Of a stretch of 6,253 nucleotides of DNA, positions 5,750 through 6,253 are shown in pieces. Positions within the stretch are counted from its first letter, which is position 1. Every line of letters starts with the position of its first letter. The stretch is from Candidatus Methanomethylophilaceae archaeon (lineage in GTDB: Archaea; Thermoplasmatota; Thermoplasmata; Methanomassiliicoccales; Methanomethylophilaceae). A program made the translations under genes and the position numbers. The DNA lies in the NCBI GenBank assembly GCA_013329105.1, contig DUKW01000054.1, positions 1-6,253 of the forward strand, given 5' to 3'. A model generated the notes under the pieces. The model did not search any database. It was not told where the DNA came from and saw only the letters and a program-made list of their open reading frames with translations.

Positions 5750-6253
5750 TTATTTCCTCCATAGGAAACCCTTCTTTTTTTCCTTACGCTCCATTACCTT
5801 TCGGGCGCTCACCACTATGTCCTCCTTAGTAAGGCCATATTTAACCATTAATTCATCCGGTTCTCCCGACTCACCGAAGCTGTCTCGGATGCCGATCCTC
5901 GCTAGAGGATAACTGCCAACTTCACTGATGCATTCTGCCACCGCTGATCCTAAACCACCGATTATACTATGCTCTTCAGCAGTGACTACACAGCGGGTAC
6001 GCTCTAGAGACTCTAATAACGTAGAGATGTCCAGCGGTTTGATGGTGGATGCATTTATAACCTCCGCAATCACACCATCTTCTTTGAGGATTTCTGCAGC
6101 CTCTAAACAGACGGAGACCATCTGTCCGCTGCCCACAAGCGTGACGTCTTTCCCCTTCTTCATGACGGTGACTTTGCCGATCTTAAACGGTGCGCTCTCT
6201 TCGGTCACCATAGGAAAGTCGCTGCGTCCCATACGAATGTAGCAAGGGCCATC
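5750..6253 (-). CDS. Transketolase, C-terminal subunit, partial (3' part only)
   Basis: The gene enters from the right edge, so only its last 167 residues are seen, beginning [14 protein letters not shown]. The ATG at 6232 is internal and not the start, since GPCYIRMGR is the family's GPxYIRxGR block at the end of the pyrimidine-binding domain. The rest is the C-terminal transketolase domain, with [49 protein letters not shown] and [17 protein letters not shown]. Archaea commonly split transketolase into two genes. A thiamine diphosphate-binding N-terminal subunit would then be expected just upstream, beyond the window, but this cannot be verified. It exchanges two-carbon units between sugar phosphates, alongside the transaldolase encoded next. 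Deoxyxylulose-5-phosphate synthase is a less likely alternative, since archaea use the mevalonate route. The tail ends in a lysine-rich [11 protein letters not shown]. Confidence 0.92.
   Translation of the reverse strand, partial: DGPCYIRMGRSDFPMVTEESAPFKIGKVTVMKKGKDVTLVGSGQMVSVCLEAAEILKEDGVIAEVINASTIKPLDISTLLESLERTRCVVTAEEHSIIGGLGSAVAECISEVGSYPLARIGIRDSFGESGEPDELMVKYGLTKEDIVVSARKVMERKEKKKGFLWRK
5756..5760 (-). promoter_or_regulatory. Shine-Dalgarno site of the transaldolase gene
   Basis: GGAGG on the minus strand lies seven bases before the ATG at 5748, inside the last codons of the transketolase gene. It fixes the transaldolase start. Confidence 0.7.

Overview
The window looks like chromosomal DNA from an archaeon. 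The evidence is an Alba chromatin protein, a Taw2-type wybutosine enzyme, a geranylgeranyl reductase for ether lipids, the start of an archaeal ribose-1,5-bisphosphate isomerase, and A/T-rich TATA-like boxes placed 25-30 bases upstream of start codons that have almost no leader. A euryarchaeal lineage, perhaps within the Thermoplasmata, is plausible, but this is a weak inference. No mobile element, CRISPR array, tRNA or rRNA was seen, and gene density is very high.

Left part (1-1440). The 5' end of a ribose-1,5-bisphosphate isomerase gene runs off the left edge on the minus strand. Divergent from it is a 78-residue two-helix membrane protein with a convincing leaderless promoter, followed by the Alba gene with its own TATA-like box and Shine-Dalgarno site. 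Alba converges on, and overlaps by 20 bases, a minus-strand gene for a stand-alone RNase III domain. That domain keeps most of its active site but has Gly where a metal-binding Asp is expected.

Middle (1436-2932). A 498-residue protein of unknown function is divergently transcribed from the RNase III gene across a 78-base shared promoter region. It has an N-terminal CX3CX2C cysteine cluster. Its stop codon overlaps the end of the next, convergent gene.

Right part (2923-6253). A tight minus-strand cluster reads, in order of transcription, transketolase C-terminal subunit (partial, off the right edge), transaldolase of the small MipB/FSA-like class, geranylgeranyl reductase and Taw2. Gaps are 1, 6 and 3 bases, so they are very likely one operon. 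Two genes form the non-oxidative pentose phosphate route. The other two are lipid saturation and tRNA modification genes, with no obvious biochemical link beyond shared expression.

The items most worth a second look are the altered RNase III domain, its antisense overlap with alba, and the unknown cysteine-cluster protein. No complete new multi-gene system is evident.
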